From the NCBI GenBank assembly GCA_001563335.1, contig LRSL01000024.1, forward strand, positions 1 through 59,167: DNA of 59,167 bases, written 5' to 3'. Shown piece after piece: positions 26,812 through 35,879 of this stretch. The DNA is from Candidatus Thorarchaeota archaeon SMTZ1-45 (lineage in GTDB: Archaea; Asgardarchaeota; Thorarchaeia; Thorarchaeales; Thorarchaeaceae). Made by a program: the position numbers and the translations under genes. The notes beneath the pieces were generated by a model. That model was not told the origin of the DNA, ran no database searches, and saw nothing but the letters and a program-made list of their open reading frames with translations. Position 1 is the first letter of the stretch. Each line of letters opens with the position of its first letter.

Positions 26812-29648
26812 CTGCATTTACACTACTCAGTGAGGAGATAGCTAGTTTCCTCAGGGCTAATGGTATAGTTCAATTTACTCCAATTCAAGAAAAAGCTGTA
26901 CCTATTCTCTTCAGTGAGTCTGAAAACGCACTTCTTCTAGCGCCTACTGGGAGTGGCAAGACTGAGGCTGCGTTGTTACCACTTCTTCATCGTTTACAAA
27001 GAATGAAAGAAACTCAAGAGCTCTTCGGGTTTTATATCTTGTATATCACACCTCTGAGAGCGTTGAATCGTGATGTTTTCAAGAGAATCGAAGATCTATG
27101 CAATCATCTGGGAATCAGTGTTGCAGTTCGACATGGAGATACATCTCAATACATAAGAAGGAAACAAGCTATCAGACCACCAAACTTACTCATTACAACA
27201 CCTGAGTCTCTCCAAGCAATTTTACCTGGAAAGAGATTAAGATATCATCTAAGAACTGTTTTTGCAGTCATCATTGATGAAGTTCACGATTTGGCTGATA
27301 GTAAGCGAGGAATTCAGCTTAGTCTGGGTCTTGAGAGGCTTGACAGGCTAGTTGGAAACCAAGTAAAACGTATTGGGTTATCAGCTACGGTGGGAAACCC
27401 TAAAGAAGTTGCATTGCTTTTGGGAGGGTTTAGATCTGCAAAAACAGTCTGGGCAGGCTATGGTACACGCAATATGGACCTTAGAGTTGATGTCCCGGTT
27501 CCGACAGATGAGCACCGAGCGTTAGCAAAGAAGATATCATACCCACAACACTCTGTTGCCCGTTTAGACGCAATTATTGACCTTATCAAGAGTCATCAAT
27601 CAGTACTTCTATTCACTAATACTCGTTCATTTTCAGAAGTGCTAGGAGCAAAGATGCGAGCTGTTTCTCCCCCGTTCGAATTTGATGTTCATCATGGGTC
27701 CCTATCCAAGTCTGCTCGACTCAGTGCAGAGGATAGGCTCAAGAGTGGGGTTTCAAGAGCCATCATTGCTACTTCTAGTTTGGAGCTTGGGATTGATATT
27801 GGATTGGCTGATTTGGTAATACAATACTCCTCACCAAGGGAGGTAGCTAGACTTCTTCAACGAGTTGGAAGAGCAGGACATGCTGTTGGCAAGTCTTCAA
27901 AGGGTGTGATTATTGCAACTGTTAATCTTGATGATATTATCGAGTCAGGAGTCATCCTTAGACGAGCTCGTCAGAACAAGGTCGAGGATGCTAAAATACC
28001 CAAAAAATCGTGGGATGTCCTTAGTCACCAGATTGCAGGGGTGCTTCTTGATTTGAATGAGCTTGAAAAAGATGATCTATTGAAACTCGTTAGCTCAGCA
28101 TACCCATTTTCACAGGTCACTTCTGAGGAGTTAGATGGTCTTTTAGATTTCATGAACGAAAGAAAAGCCTTAGAACTCAGTGGTATTATGGTGAAAAAAG
28201 GTCCAAGAACTAGACTTTTCTATTATAATCATCTCAGTACGATTCCTGATGTCAATCAGGTAAACGCAGTGGATTTGACAACACGCACTTCAATAGGAGT
28301 ACTTGATGAGGATTTTGTTTCATCCAATGTTGAATCTGGATCAATATTTGTGATTAGAGGACGTCCTTGGAATGTCATCAGAATAGACGATGAAACAGGA
28401 GAGGTTTTGTGCGTTCCAGCAGGTGGGACTGACTCCGAGGCGCCTCGTTGGGTTGGAGAAATGATTCCTGTCCCATTTGAGGTCGCTTCAGAGGTTGCAA
28501 AGGTTTGGAATACTGTTTTAGATAAAGATCCAAAGACTGTAGGTAAATGGCTAGCAAAAGAATACGGAATATCTCAGGATTCGCTCAGTTATGTGTTAGA
28601 AGTTTTAAGAAACAGTAAGAACTCCCTTGAGAAACTCCCAACTACGAACTGTTTTGTGATTGAGAGCTTTGAAGCTGGATTAGTGCTTCATGCTCCATTA
28701 GGAACAAAGGTCAATGAAACATTGGGGATTGTCGTAGCATCACTCTTAACAACACGTTTTGGTGTTGAAGTGGCAGTAGAACGAGACCCCTATCGAATTC
28801 TATTCACTGCTGGTAAGAGAATCAATCCAAGTTGGGTCATAGATGTTCTTCAAGAGTACTCTGGTGAACAGGTATCAGTCATTCTTCGGTTAGCAGTGAA
28901 ACAAACACAGAACTTTGCCTCAAGGTTCATTCATGTTGCAAGAAGAATGGATATCATAAAGAAAGATGCAAAACAAAAAGAGGTGCCTGTCAAATACCTC
29001 ATAAAATCATTAGAGGGGTCTCCAGTGTTCCAGGAGGTTATGAGAGAGGTCTTAGATGATAAATTAGATGAGGAAAGAGTTAGAGAGATCTTTGACAAGT
29101 ATTCCAGTGGGGAACTTGATGTTCACATAGTAGTCACTGAAAACCCATCACCTCTTGCACGACTTATTATTGAGGAAAAGACCAGATTTGAGGTCATGGG
29201 AGAGATTACTGATGAGAATGAAGTACTTCGAATGATGGAAGAACGATTACTCGCTACGAGATTCAGGCTCATCTGCATGGCGGAAAACCATTGGAACTCA
29301 GTTAGGACTCTGTCTACACTTGACGAGGAAGTAATATGCCCTATTTGCGGATCAATGATGATTGCGGCAATATCACCAACATCAAAGGATTTCCCCAAAA
29401 CACTTGCAAAACGGATGCATGGCGAGAAACTCACAAGAAGCGAAGAAAAAGAACATAGAACCGCATCACTTACCGCAGAGCTAGTTTCAAGATATGGTAA
29501 GACCGCATTATTGGTCTTGGCAGGAAGAGGAATTGGAGCAACCACAGCGTCCAGGATTCTCAAACCAAGCTTGAAGGATAGACTTGAGATTCTCAAGGCT
29601 ATAGCCAAAGGAGAATTACAGTATGAAAGAACCAGACCGTACTGGTAA
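26808..29648 (+). CDS. Lhr-type superfamily 2 helicase
   Basis: 946 aa. Helicase motifs: a Q-motif-like FTPIQEKAVP, Walker A APTGSGKTE, TTPESLQ, Walker B IIDEVHDL (DEVH), LSATVGN, TSSLELGIDIG and QRVGRAGH, followed by winged-helix and Lhr-core domains. A C-terminal CPICGS half-zinc motif and an AGRGIGATTASRIL helix-hairpin-like segment near residues 905-920 end the protein. Lhr enzymes translocate 3'-5' and unwind DNA or DNA-RNA hybrids in repair. The end overlaps EngB by 26 bases. A metallophosphoesterase, often an Lhr partner elsewhere, is 2.2 kb downstream. Confidence 0.9.
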   Translation: MTAFTLLSEEIASFLRANGIVQFTPIQEKAVPILFSESENALLLAPTGSGKTEAALLPLLHRLQRMKETQELFGFYILYITPLRALNRDVFKRIEDLCNHLGISVAVRHGDTSQYIRRKQAIRPPNLLITTPESLQAILPGKRLRYHLRTVFAVIIDEVHDLADSKRGIQLSLGLERLDRLVGNQVKRIGLSATVGNPKEVALLLGGFRSAKTVWAGYGTRNMDLRVDVPVPTDEHRALAKKISYPQHSVARLDAIIDLIKSHQSVLLFTNTRSFSEVLGAKMRAVSPPFEFDVHHGSLSKSARLSAEDRLKSGVSRAIIATSSLELGIDIGLADLVIQYSSPREVARLLQRVGRAGHAVGKSSKGVIIATVNLDDIIESGVILRRARQNKVEDAKIPKKSWDVLSHQIAGVLLDLNELEKDDLLKLVSSAYPFSQVTSEELDGLLDFMNERKALELSGIMVKKGPRTRLFYYNHLSTIPDVNQVNAVDLTTRTSIGVLDEDFVSSNVESGSIFVIRGRPWNVIRIDDETGEVLCVPAGGTDSEAPRWVGEMIPVPFEVASEVAKVWNTVLDKDPKTVGKWLAKEYGISQDSLSYVLEVLRNSKNSLEKLPTTNCFVIESFEAGLVLHAPLGTKVNETLGIVVASLLTTRFGVEVAVERDPYRILFTAGKRINPSWVIDVLQEYSGEQVSVILRLAVKQTQNFASRFIHVARRMDIIKKDAKQKEVPVKYLIKSLEGSPVFQEVMREVLDDKLDEERVREIFDKYSSGELDVHIVVTENPSPLARLIIEEKTRFEVMGEITDENEVLRMMEERLLATRFRLICMAENHWNSVRTLSTLDEEVICPICGSMMIAAISPTSKDFPKTLAKRMHGEKLTRSEEKEHRTASLTAELVSRYGKTALLVLAGRGIGATTASRILKPSLKDRLEILKAIAKGELQYERTRPYW

Positions 29649-30249
29649 CCAAAGGAAACCTATGATTGTATTTGCTGGGAGGAGCAATGTTGGAAAGAGT
29701 AGTACGATTCGTGCGCTCACTGGAAAAAAAGTACGAATAGGTAAGAAGCCGGGAAGCACTCGATGGGAGTTAATGATTGACTATGGTCCAATCACAATTG
29801 TGGACATTCCTGGGTTCGGGTACATAGCAGGACAAAGTAAGACTCTGATAGAGGAAACAAAGAAAAATGTCATTCAAAAGCTGGAGGAGTGGAAAGATGA
29901 CATAATCTTGGCAGTTCTAATCATCGACATTTCTCTCTTCAGGGAGTTATATGAGAGATGGTCATCTCGCGGAGAGATTCCCATTGATGTTGAGTTCTAT
30001 AGTTTCCTATCAGAAATCTCTCAAAATGTGATTGTGGTAGCTAATAAGAGTGACAAGGTCAAAAAACGTACTCTCCAAATCGAGTTGGATTTCTTGGTAA
30101 CCAAGCTCAAAGAAGCGAGTTCAACCAAAGATCCCATTGTGGTGCTTGCATCAGCTAAGAAGAAACAAGGATTGTCATATCTAGCATCAATGATAGATGA
30201 CTTGTTAGTGGACCATGGTTTGGATAGACCACAATGGGCTCTTACCTGA
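29623..30249 (+). CDS. engB: EngB-like GTP-binding protein
   Basis: 208 aa TRAFAC GTPase. G1 GRSNVGKSS (about 19-27), a G2-region threonine in KKPGSTRWE, G3 DIPGFG and G4 ANKSDK are all present. G5 would be ASAKKKQG. EngB/YihA proteins act in large-subunit ribosome assembly in bacteria; archaeal members are common but less studied. It starts inside the Lhr gene (ATG 29623), suggesting coupled translation. Its stop region overlaps the end of the convergent membrane-protein gene. Confidence 0.9.
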   Translation: MKEPDRTGNQRKPMIVFAGRSNVGKSSTIRALTGKKVRIGKKPGSTRWELMIDYGPITIVDIPGFGYIAGQSKTLIEETKKNVIQKLEEWKDDIILAVLIIDISLFRELYERWSSRGEIPIDVEFYSFLSEISQNVIVVANKSDKVKKRTLQIELDFLVTKLKEASSTKDPIVVLASAKKKQGLSYLASMIDDLLVDHGLDRPQWALT

Positions 30250-31339
30250 TTTTTTTGAGTATATAGAAAGCTACTCCTACAGCAAAGACTACAGATGAGA
30301 TGATTAGCATTGGGAGAATTGCACTTGGAGCCTCAACAAACTCCTGGGACAACCAACCCATGATATTCATGAATAGTCGCGCATTATCAGCTGAGTAGAA
30401 CCATCGTAAGCCAGTATTTGGATAATCCAAATTTCTTCCTGTGAACATAAGAGTAGAACCAATTATGACAATCCTGCTCTCATTATACTCGAAAGCAGAC
30501 ATCCAAGAAGGAAAGGTGCCATTTATTGCGGAATAAGAAAGAGGATCTTGCTCAAAATCTGCAAGAGTCATGTTCGGAAAGGAGTAGTTGGCCCAAGTGT
30601 TCGGTCCTTGTCGGAACTGTGCAAATGTAGTATCATAACCTGAGGCAATGCCACTAGCCAGTTCCACTGGCTTCAGGGTGGCAGTCATTACATAGAGCTC
30701 ATTGATATTCCTAAATATTGGATGACTTGCCTCCCAAGTCGTTGGATCTAATTTTAGCATATAGGGATATGATACATTGAACACGGTATGGTCATAATCA
30801 AACATTGTGTCTGCATAGAAGGTCTCAAAATCAGTTGCATTTATGCTGAACCTAACTCCAGTGATATTAATGCTATCAAGAAGATCGTTGATTATTTTGT
30901 TCTCACCCATGTCCTGCATAGTCGCGTCAGCCCAATATCTTGAGCTTTGTTCAATAGTGGGATCACCCAATATGTATAATGAGCTACCATTAGCTAGCAG
31001 CTCAGCAATTCCATCCGATTCTGCAGCAGTGAACGGTGAATTCGAATCGGGACTAGCGATTATGAGAATATCAACATCATTAAGAACTGTGTCAGTCAGT
31101 TCATCATCGGTATTGATTCGTACCATATACCTCGTTGATTCATTGACTGTATCAAGCATGAGTTTCAAGCCATCTTCAACATCAAAGGCATCATGCTGTT
31201 GGTTATGGTTTGCATCATAGAGTACTAGAATGGGGTCTAGATCAGCCTGTGCTCGAACACCAATCTGAAGACTGGATAAGAGAACCATTACTGTCACTGC
31301 TACTGCAAGTACTCTTGTGGCATTCCTGAGCTGATTCAT
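30242..31339 (-). CDS. Secreted, C-terminally anchored GIFT/DUF4350-like protein
   Basis: 365 aa. An N-terminal signal segment (about residues 8-30, ending in RAQA) precedes an extracytoplasmic domain, and a C-terminal transmembrane helix (about 339-362) ends in KKIR. The domain opens ILVLYDANHNQQHDAFDVEDG and includes VDILIIASPDSNSPFTAAE, then LLANGSSLYILGDP, the class I glutamine-amidotransferase-like Rossmann fold seen in GldG/IFT52-type (GIFT) proteins; no catalytic cysteine is seen. Nine N-x-S/T sequons lie in the exposed part, so it is a likely glycoprotein. It is probably a surface component or subunit of a membrane system not in this window. Confidence 0.65.
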   Translation of the reverse strand: MNQLRNATRVLAVAVTVMVLLSSLQIGVRAQADLDPILVLYDANHNQQHDAFDVEDGLKLMLDTVNESTRYMVRINTDDELTDTVLNDVDILIIASPDSNSPFTAAESDGIAELLANGSSLYILGDPTIEQSSRYWADATMQDMGENKIINDLLDSINITGVRFSINATDFETFYADTMFDYDHTVFNVSYPYMLKLDPTTWEASHPIFRNINELYVMTATLKPVELASGIASGYDTTFAQFRQGPNTWANYSFPNMTLADFEQDPLSYSAINGTFPSWMSAFEYNESRIVIIGSTLMFTGRNLDYPNTGLRWFYSADNARLFMNIMGWLSQEFVEAPSAILPMLIISSVVFAVGVAFYILKKIR

Positions 31340-31421
31340 TTTGATATTCCGACCTTATTGCTCAGTCAGCGTGCCTGACCTTAGGCCGTGTTTTAAAGTT
31401 ATCTTCACATGCTATTATTAG

Positions 31422-31808
31422 TCAATCAGTTCGTCGCCATTCAACATACAGCTTTCGTCGCTCTGTATCAGTTGATTCTCGAGATTCGTATTCCTCACGA
31501 ATCTCAGCGATTCTTTGTGCTAGAAGATGATAACAAAAGGTCGCCTCTCTTGAGATGACTACTTCTTGATAGAAGCTCCTACAGGTGCAGTATAATTCAG
31601 GAATGATAAAGTATTGACGACCTCGACCCATCACAATCCAAGTAGCTGATTCACTTGGTTTGAACTTATATCTGATGATTTTCCTTTCTTCCACTGCCCT
31701 CAGTGCTTTTACAAACTTCTTGCCATACTTATCTTTGAGGTACTCAATATCGTCTTGAGTGAGATTCTCCTTTGAAAGTCGTTTTACTTCGGATTGCGGA
31801 AGGGACAT
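31422..31808 (-). CDS. SWIM zinc-finger protein
   Basis: About 128 aa from ATG 31808 (MSLPQSEVKRL); the longer frame would run across the divergent promoter. The SWIM signature CxC...CxH is clear: YCTCRSFYQEVVISREATFCYHLLA. Upstream, a helical part (DDIEYLKDKYGKKFVKALRAVEE) and a basic strand (IIRYKFKPSESATWIVMG) precede it. SWIM domains bind DNA or proteins; in eukaryotes SWS1 works with Rad51 paralogues, and archaeal SWIM proteins are proposed to act likewise. It is divergent, over 64 bases, from the phosphoesterase gene. Confidence 0.8.
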   Translation of the reverse strand: MSLPQSEVKRLSKENLTQDDIEYLKDKYGKKFVKALRAVEERKIIRYKFKPSESATWIVMGRGRQYFIIPELYCTCRSFYQEVVISREATFCYHLLAQRIAEIREEYESRESTDTERRKLYVEWRRTD

Positions 31809-31872
31809 AATATTCACTTTGTTTTCTTGTATAACCATGTTAAAATGTTGTATATTGGAAGGAAAATCAGCA

Positions 31873-32724
31873 ATGGAAACGATATTCGATGATAGAGGCA
31901 TGATAGTCAAGTATGACGACTCATCAGTCCTTCTAATATCGGACATTCATCTCGGGTTAGAAGAAGAACTTGCTGAGAGCCGGGGTGTGCGGTTTCCACA
32001 TCAACATCCAGCTATGTTAAAGAGATTAGAGAGATTGCTGAAGAAGCATGAAATATCTCATCTAATGATTATTGGAGATGTGAAGCACACTATTCTTACT
32101 GACAGTCATTATAATTGGGAAATCATTCCAGAGTTCATGAAGACTCTGACTGAATTTGTAGAAACAACTGTGATCCCAGGAAATCACGATGGTGATTTGA
32201 CAGCACTTCTTCCTCGAAATGTCAATATAGTTGATGTCCGGGGCATGTTGACTGGACCTGAGAATGAACAGGTGGGTCTCTTACATGGTCACTCTTGGCC
32301 TTCTGCAGATATTTTGGATGCAAAAATGATTGTGGTTGGACATAATCATCCAACAATCCGGAGGGTTAGAGATGCATCGGTTCCTGAGATTGGTCGTTCC
32401 TCAAGACGACGATATGCTGGAACTGTACCTGTTGTCTTGAAGTCGAAATTGAACAAGAACTGTGTCAGAAGTGCGATAGGAGTACTTGAGATTCCTGATG
32501 ATACAATGTGTAGTATAATCACTCTTCCAAGCTTTAATGAGCTGCTGTCAGGCATTTCTGTCAATCATCCAAAGTCTGATTTCCTTGGCCCCCTCTTTGA
32601 AAATCAATGCGCACGTCTCTCAGAGTCCGAGGTATATAGTGTTGATGGAATTTACTTGGGGTCTGTGGAGTGGTTTCGTGAACGTTTCAACGAAATGATT
32701 AAATCCAATCCAACCTGGGACTGA
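31873..32724 (+). CDS. Calcineurin-like metallophosphoesterase (COG1407 type)
   Basis: 283 aa from ATG 31873, with GGAAGGAAAA just upstream. All metal-binding motifs are present in order: LISDIHLGLEEE, MIIGDVKH, IPGNHDGD, LLHGHSWPS and VVGHNHPT. COG1407 phosphoesterases often sit beside Lhr helicases in archaea and bacteria and are presumed DNA-processing enzymes. The gene ends 11 bases before tRNA-Pro, so that tRNA's promoter must lie inside the coding sequence. Confidence 0.88.
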   Translation: METIFDDRGMIVKYDDSSVLLISDIHLGLEEELAESRGVRFPHQHPAMLKRLERLLKKHEISHLMIIGDVKHTILTDSHYNWEIIPEFMKTLTEFVETTVIPGNHDGDLTALLPRNVNIVDVRGMLTGPENEQVGLLHGHSWPSADILDAKMIVVGHNHPTIRRVRDASVPEIGRSSRRRYAGTVPVVLKSKLNKNCVRSAIGVLEIPDDTMCSIITLPSFNELLSGISVNHPKSDFLGPLFENQCARLSESEVYSVDGIYLGSVEWFRERFNEMIKSNPTWD

Positions 32725-32735
32725 TTCAGACTCAT

Positions 32736-32812
32736 GGGTCGGTGGTCTAGTTTGGTATGATTCTTGGTTCGGATCCAAGGGATCGCGAGTTCAAATCTCG
32801 TCCGGCCCACCA
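32736..32812 (+). tRNA. tRNA-Pro (anticodon CGG), CCA encoded
   Basis: Cloverleaf: acceptor GGGTCGG pairs with CCGGCCC (one T-G pair), anticodon stem CTTGG/CCAAG, loop TTCGGAT with anticodon CGG at 32770-32772, and T arm GCGAG-TTCAAAT-CTCGT. Discriminator A (32809) is followed by genome-encoded CCA. No intron. A TGATTAAATC stretch about 35 bases upstream, inside the phosphoesterase gene, is a possible TATA box. Confidence 0.95.
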
Positions 32813-32816
32813 CTCA

Positions 32817-32824
32817 TCTTTTTC
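32817..32824 (+). terminator. T-rich terminator after tRNA-Pro
   Basis: TCTTTTTC five bases after the tRNA CCA. Archaeal RNA polymerase stops at such oligo-T tracts without needing a hairpin. Confidence 0.55.
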
Positions 32825-32893
32825 TGCAGTTCCGCAGTGTTATATGCCTTTGAAGCATATTCTAGGTTTGATTATCTATAAGAAGGTTGTATT

Positions 32894-33358
32894 GTGAAGG
32901 CATTAGCCAAAATCATTGCCGGAGTAACCATTTGTATTGTCATAATTGGTTCGTTCTGGTTTCTGTATGGTTCAAACAATTTTGAAGTGCCTTTCGAAAC
33001 AATTGACAAGGGAGAGATATCAGGTTACGAATCAAGGGACAATGTGACAATACGAGATGGACTTGCTTGGGAGGATCTTTGGACAGAGATGCAGAGTATT
33101 TACTCACATCCTGATGATTTGCCTGAGGTTAACTTCGCAGAAGAGATTGTCATAGGTGTATTCCGTGGCTATTGTGGTTCTGGTGGATATTGGATTAGAA
33201 TCACACGAATTGCTCTAACTGAAACAAACTACATAGTCTATGTGGAAGAGTCGCTACATGGAGGATTTACATGTGTTATCACATATCTGTACCATGTTGT
33301 CAAGATTTCGGGGTATCCATTGAATCTCCCAGTTCAGTTTGTATTTAGCATGGTCTGA
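32894..33358 (+). CDS. Membrane-anchored PrcB C-terminal-like protein
   Basis: 154 aa, GTG start. One N-terminal hydrophobic segment (about residues 5-25) acts as signal or anchor. The outside domain has the PrcB-C pattern: WEDLWTEM, then FAEEIVIGVFRGYCGSGGYWIRI and a strand-rich IVYVEESLHGG, ending with the YPLNLPVQFVFSM strand. PrcB-type domains bind proteases or carbohydrate-like ligands in bacteria; the role here is unknown. It follows tRNA-Pro and converges on the SPOUT-type gene with a 15-base gap. Confidence 0.6.
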   Translation: MKALAKIIAGVTICIVIIGSFWFLYGSNNFEVPFETIDKGEISGYESRDNVTIRDGLAWEDLWTEMQSIYSHPDDLPEVNFAEEIVIGVFRGYCGSGGYWIRITRIALTETNYIVYVEESLHGGFTCVITYLYHVVKISGYPLNLPVQFVFSMV

Positions 33359-33373
33359 AACAACACGCTACTA

Positions 33374-33847
33374 TTAGTTCTTCACAGACAAAGCATAAAG
33401 AATGATAGCTGCAGTTCCTGCGGGACCAATATCGACTACGGCATCAAGACTACGGCATTCTCCTAAGTCCATCTCCTTTCTTGAGAAAGAACTGGTGCTC
33501 CCAGAAAGCAAAATGGCTATCCGTTCTCCTGATTTTGCTCGTTCAGAGAGCTGATCCAAATCAAGACGCTCCTTTATGAGAACTGGAGATGTGATGAGTA
33601 ATGGATTTTCGATACCAATGACTTCTAGGACGTCCTTAAGATCTGGTAGAACCATGAAGTTCTTTTTCATTTTCAGGGCTAAACGGTTCGCATCAGGGAC
33701 TCCAGCCTGTGCAGCAGATCCTTCAGCCTTTGAAACTATAAAGTTGGAGTACCCAAGTCCGTACACAACTTGAGCTGTTTCGATGGTCTTTGATGCTGAG
33801 TGAATATTATGTAGGACCACATAGATGTTCTTGAGTGAATCAGTCAA
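33374..33847 (-). CDS. Predicted SPOUT-fold methyltransferase (COG4080-like)
   Basis: 157 aa. The pattern IYVVLHNIHSASKTIETAQVVYGLGY, IVSKAEGSAAQAGVPDANRLALK and then VVDIGPAGTAAIILYALS matches the small archaeal family sometimes annotated RecB-family nuclease but assigned to SpoU-like (SPOUT) methylases. The GPAGTAAIILYAL tail fits the trefoil-knot SAM site; no RecB nuclease motif is seen. The substrate is presumably RNA. It overlaps the cytosine methyltransferase gene by eight bases and would be co-expressed with it. Confidence 0.65.
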   Translation of the reverse strand: MTDSLKNIYVVLHNIHSASKTIETAQVVYGLGYSNFIVSKAEGSAAQAGVPDANRLALKMKKNFMVLPDLKDVLEVIGIENPLLITSPVLIKERLDLDQLSERAKSGERIAILLSGSTSSFSRKEMDLGECRSLDAVVDIGPAGTAAIILYALSVKN

Positions 33848-34805
33848 TTTTTGTACAAACCTCCTGTGCGATTAGCTGAGATACTACTGGGGGAACACTC
33901 TCACCCACTTGATTGTATTGACTGTCGGAAAATCCAGTGAAGACAAAGGAGTCTGGATAACTCATTAGTCGTGCATGCTCACGTACAGTCAAGAGTCTGT
34001 TTTCGTAGGGATGAATATACCGAGAGAGACCATTTATTGATGTTGAGAGTTGATCAGGGAAAAGACGGACCCAGTTTGGTAGACTTCTCGCCTTTGAAAC
34101 ACGGAATCTTCTAACGCCTTGACCCCACCGGGTTCTGGATATAGCCTTCATTCTTTCTTCAGAGAGTGGGTAGTCTATATGGTTTGGAACTTCTAACTCT
34201 GGATCAAAGAGTTGGTTCAGTCTAAGACGAGGAAGGTCGCCAATTGCGTCTATGACGGTTGGAGGCGCTTTTCGAGGCAGTTTCAGTCTAATATTGCTGA
34301 TAAAGACGCGAAGTCGTCTAGAGGGATTCCCATGTTGATGAGCTCTAATCATGTTGATCTTGGCATCATCAATACCAACACGTTCGAACTCTTTCTGAAT
34401 TATCTCTTTGCCACCAGCATTGAGTAGTGCTGCTACATTCTCAATGACAAAGACCTGTGGTGAGAGGTCGCCAATAATTCGTATTGCATCCAGTAGCAGT
34501 TTTGCAGATCCCTCACCATAGACTCTCTCAGCTGCAGATTTGCTACTATCAGGATTTGCCTTACTGAACTCCTCACACGGGGGTGATGCAATAATGATAT
34601 TGGGTACTCCATTCAGTGTTTCTTGGATTTGAGTTGAATGAAGGCTGTGAATATCAGTCTGCCAAATAATGGAGTCTGGATAGTTGAGCTTGTATGTTTC
34701 AAGAGATGGAGGATCAGTATCTATGGCGAGATGCGTATCATCAATATAGGATTTGAATCCGTATGAAAATCCGCCTGCACCACAGAATAAATCAAGAATC
34801 TTCAT
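33840..34805 (-). CDS. DNA (cytosine-5) methyltransferase, orphan
   Basis: About 321 aa from ATG 34805 (MKILDLFCGAGGFSYGF). C5-methyltransferase motifs: I (LDLFCGAGGFS), IV with catalytic Cys (ASPPCEEFSKANP), VI (FVIENV), VIII (HQHGNPSRRLRVFI), IX (LTVREHARLMSYPDSF) and X (YNQVGESVPPVVS). It should methylate cytosine C5 in DNA; the target region between VIII and IX is short, so the recognition site cannot be read from sequence. No restriction endonuclease or specificity subunit is nearby, which suggests an orphan (regulatory or protective) enzyme. The next gene downstream is the SPOUT-type protein. Confidence 0.88.
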   Translation of the reverse strand: MKILDLFCGAGGFSYGFKSYIDDTHLAIDTDPPSLETYKLNYPDSIIWQTDIHSLHSTQIQETLNGVPNIIIASPPCEEFSKANPDSSKSAAERVYGEGSAKLLLDAIRIIGDLSPQVFVIENVAALLNAGGKEIIQKEFERVGIDDAKINMIRAHQHGNPSRRLRVFISNIRLKLPRKAPPTVIDAIGDLPRLRLNQLFDPELEVPNHIDYPLSEERMKAISRTRWGQGVRRFRVSKARSLPNWVRLFPDQLSTSINGLSRYIHPYENRLLTVREHARLMSYPDSFVFTGFSDSQYNQVGESVPPVVSQLIAQEVCTKID

Positions 34806-34928
34806 GCACTTTTCACAATCCGTCTGATCTGTATTGCATATACCTCTGATTATAACAATGTCGAAGGAAGACTTCAAAAGCACCGATTATCTACGGCGGC
34901 TTTAAACTACTGCTTTGAGTGAGAAAGA

Positions 34929-35870
34929 ATGCCAACAGGTTCAGGAAAAGGTAAGGCAATTCTGTTTGGAGAACACTTTGTGGTCTATGGACTTCCTGCT
35001 CTTGCTGCAGGAATAGCATCAGAAACAACAGCTACAATCACGAGAGTACGTTCCTTTGGTTGGAAACTTGTTGATAACCGACCAGCCATGCCTGGATACA
35101 AGGAAAAGAAGTATGAGGAACAGAAAGCATCGATTGAAAATATGTTGAAACATCTCAATATCGATAGTACAAAGACTGGGTTCCAAATTGATTTGGGGGG
35201 TGATTTGGTATGTGCCTCTGGTATTGGAGCGAGCGCAGCAAGCTGTGTTGCCATTGCTCGAGCATTGAATGAAGAGTATTCGTTAGGTTTGGATGATTAT
35301 CAGATCAATGAAACTGCCTATATTGGAGAGATGGGATATCATGGAACTCCTTCAGGAATTGATAACACCGCATCAACATTTGGTGGCCTAATCTGGTTTG
35401 TACGTGATTTGAACGGAGGAAGTCCCAAGTTCGAAACTCTCAAGCTGGGAAGTTCTGCAGACCTTGTGATTGCATCTACGGGACTAACTGCTAGTACAAA
35501 AGTGGTTGTTAGTGATGTCAGAAAAAAGAAAGATGATGATCCAGATTGGTTTGATTTAATATCAAGAGAATACAATCAGCTAGTTAATGATGCTAGAAAA
35601 GCCTTGATTAAATTAAATTTTGACAAAGTTGGCATTTTAATGAATAAAAATCATGAATTACTGCAAGATTTGACAGTATCCTGCAAAGAACTTGATAATT
35701 TGGTGAATATTGCTCGTGAAAATGGTGCTATCGGCGCTAAGATGACAGGTACAGGGAGAGGAGGAAACATGATAGCGCTAGCTCCTGACAAGACGACAAT
35801 GAAAGGAATTGCATCCGCATTAGAGAGAGGTGGTGCTGCAGGTGTATGGACTACATCATTTGGGGTTTGA
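34929..35870 (+). CDS. mvk: Mevalonate kinase
   Basis: 313 aa GHMP kinase. N-terminal GSGKGKAILFGEHFVVYGLPALAAG, the ATP-binding CASGIGASAASCVAIARALNEE loop, MGYHGTPSGIDNTASTFGG, and the C-terminal GAIGAKMTGTGRGGNMIAL motif 3 identify it. It makes mevalonate 5-phosphate, the substrate used by the enzymes encoded by the next three genes. ATG 34929 has GAGTGAGAAAG just upstream. Nine bases separate its stop from the UbiD-like gene, so this is the first gene of a four-gene isoprenoid operon. It is divergent from the methyltransferase. Confidence 0.94.
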   Translation: MPTGSGKGKAILFGEHFVVYGLPALAAGIASETTATITRVRSFGWKLVDNRPAMPGYKEKKYEEQKASIENMLKHLNIDSTKTGFQIDLGGDLVCASGIGASAASCVAIARALNEEYSLGLDDYQINETAYIGEMGYHGTPSGIDNTASTFGGLIWFVRDLNGGSPKFETLKLGSSADLVIASTGLTASTKVVVSDVRKKKDDDPDWFDLISREYNQLVNDARKALIKLNFDKVGILMNKNHELLQDLTVSCKELDNLVNIARENGAIGAKMTGTGRGGNMIALAPDKTTMKGIASALERGGAAGVWTTSFGV

Positions 35871-35879
35871 GGTGAGCTG

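Noticed and set aside
33374..33847. RecB-family nuclease
   Set aside because: That annotation is sometimes given to relatives, but no PD-(D/E)xK nuclease motif is present; the sequence fits a SPOUT-like fold better.
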